A DNA stretch of 22,418 nt, taken from NCBI GenBank assembly GCA_002412495.1, contig DHVE01000071.1, positions 1 to 22,418 on the forward strand, written 5' to 3'. The notes under the pieces were generated by a model. The model saw only the letters and a list, made by a program, of their open reading frames with translations. It had not been told where the DNA came from and ran no database searches. The position numbers and the translations under genes were made by a program. How positions within the stretch are numbered: the first letter of the stretch is position 1; the number at the start of each line of letters is the position of its first letter. This DNA is from Betaproteobacteria bacterium UBA5216 (GTDB lineage: Bacteria; Pseudomonadota; Gammaproteobacteria; Burkholderiales; SG8-41). This document shows, one piece after another, positions 22,405 through 22,418 of this stretch.

Positions 22405-22418
22405 CCGTGGAAACCGAC
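22401..22418 (+). CDS. ruvB: RuvB branch-migration ATPase, first six codons
   Basis: The ATG at 22401 overlaps the ruvA stop (ATGA) and reads MTVETD before the window ends, matching the usual start of betaproteobacterial RuvB. The assignment rests on gene order and these few codons. Confidence 0.8.

Overview
The window looks like chromosome of a high-G+C betaproteobacterium, probably Burkholderiales-like. The evidence is four Bug-type periplasmic solute-binding proteins, CaiB/LysR/racemase-type accessory catabolic genes, and a yebC-ruvC-ruvA-ruvB end. The clade is inferred from gene content only. No tRNA, rRNA, CRISPR array or transposase gene was recognised.

Layout. 218-2464 (+): a two-gene operon, a luciferase-like flavin monooxygenase and a family III (CaiB/BaiF) CoA-transferase, converging on a LysR regulator (3382-2480, -). 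3581-9999 (-): a run of catabolic and uptake genes: a racemase-fold protein, two Bug receptors, an alpha/beta hydrolase translationally coupled to a third Bug receptor, and an FAD-dependent dehydrogenase. 10153-12965 (-): a fourth Bug receptor, an EamA exporter, a NIPSNAP-like protein and a tiny ORF overlapping its start. 13221-16049 (+): a PhyH dioxygenase, a HigB/HigA-type toxin-antitoxin pair, a TauD dioxygenase, and a 42-codon remnant of a second PhyH gene. About 16050-18720: an A+T-richer island with a promoter, a candidate structured RNA of about 200 nt ending in an intrinsic terminator, and two adjacent genes of unknown function; the second has a C-terminus resembling phosphoribosyltransferase-like proteins of predicted conflict systems. 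18759-22418: core genes, namely a HerA/YjgR-type ATPase divergent from yebC, then ruvC, ruvA and the first codons of ruvB.

The first 12 kb reads as peripheral catabolism: Bug proteins would bind carboxylate-like compounds in the periplasm, and the transferase, monooxygenase, hydrolase, racemase-like protein and dehydrogenase could process them. The substrate cannot be read from the sequence. Intergenic spaces carry several copies of a G/C-rich palindromic repeat (CCCTCTCCC...GGGAGAGGG plus a TTAGGGTGAGGG-like tail). Two other repeats, a GCAAAGGC inverted repeat and a GGATGAA heptamer, lie at the 5' ends of two neighbouring Bug genes; the first is part of the predicted reading frame.

The best candidate for an undescribed system is the RNA-plus-two-proteins island at about 16145-18620. 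Its unity and function are inference.
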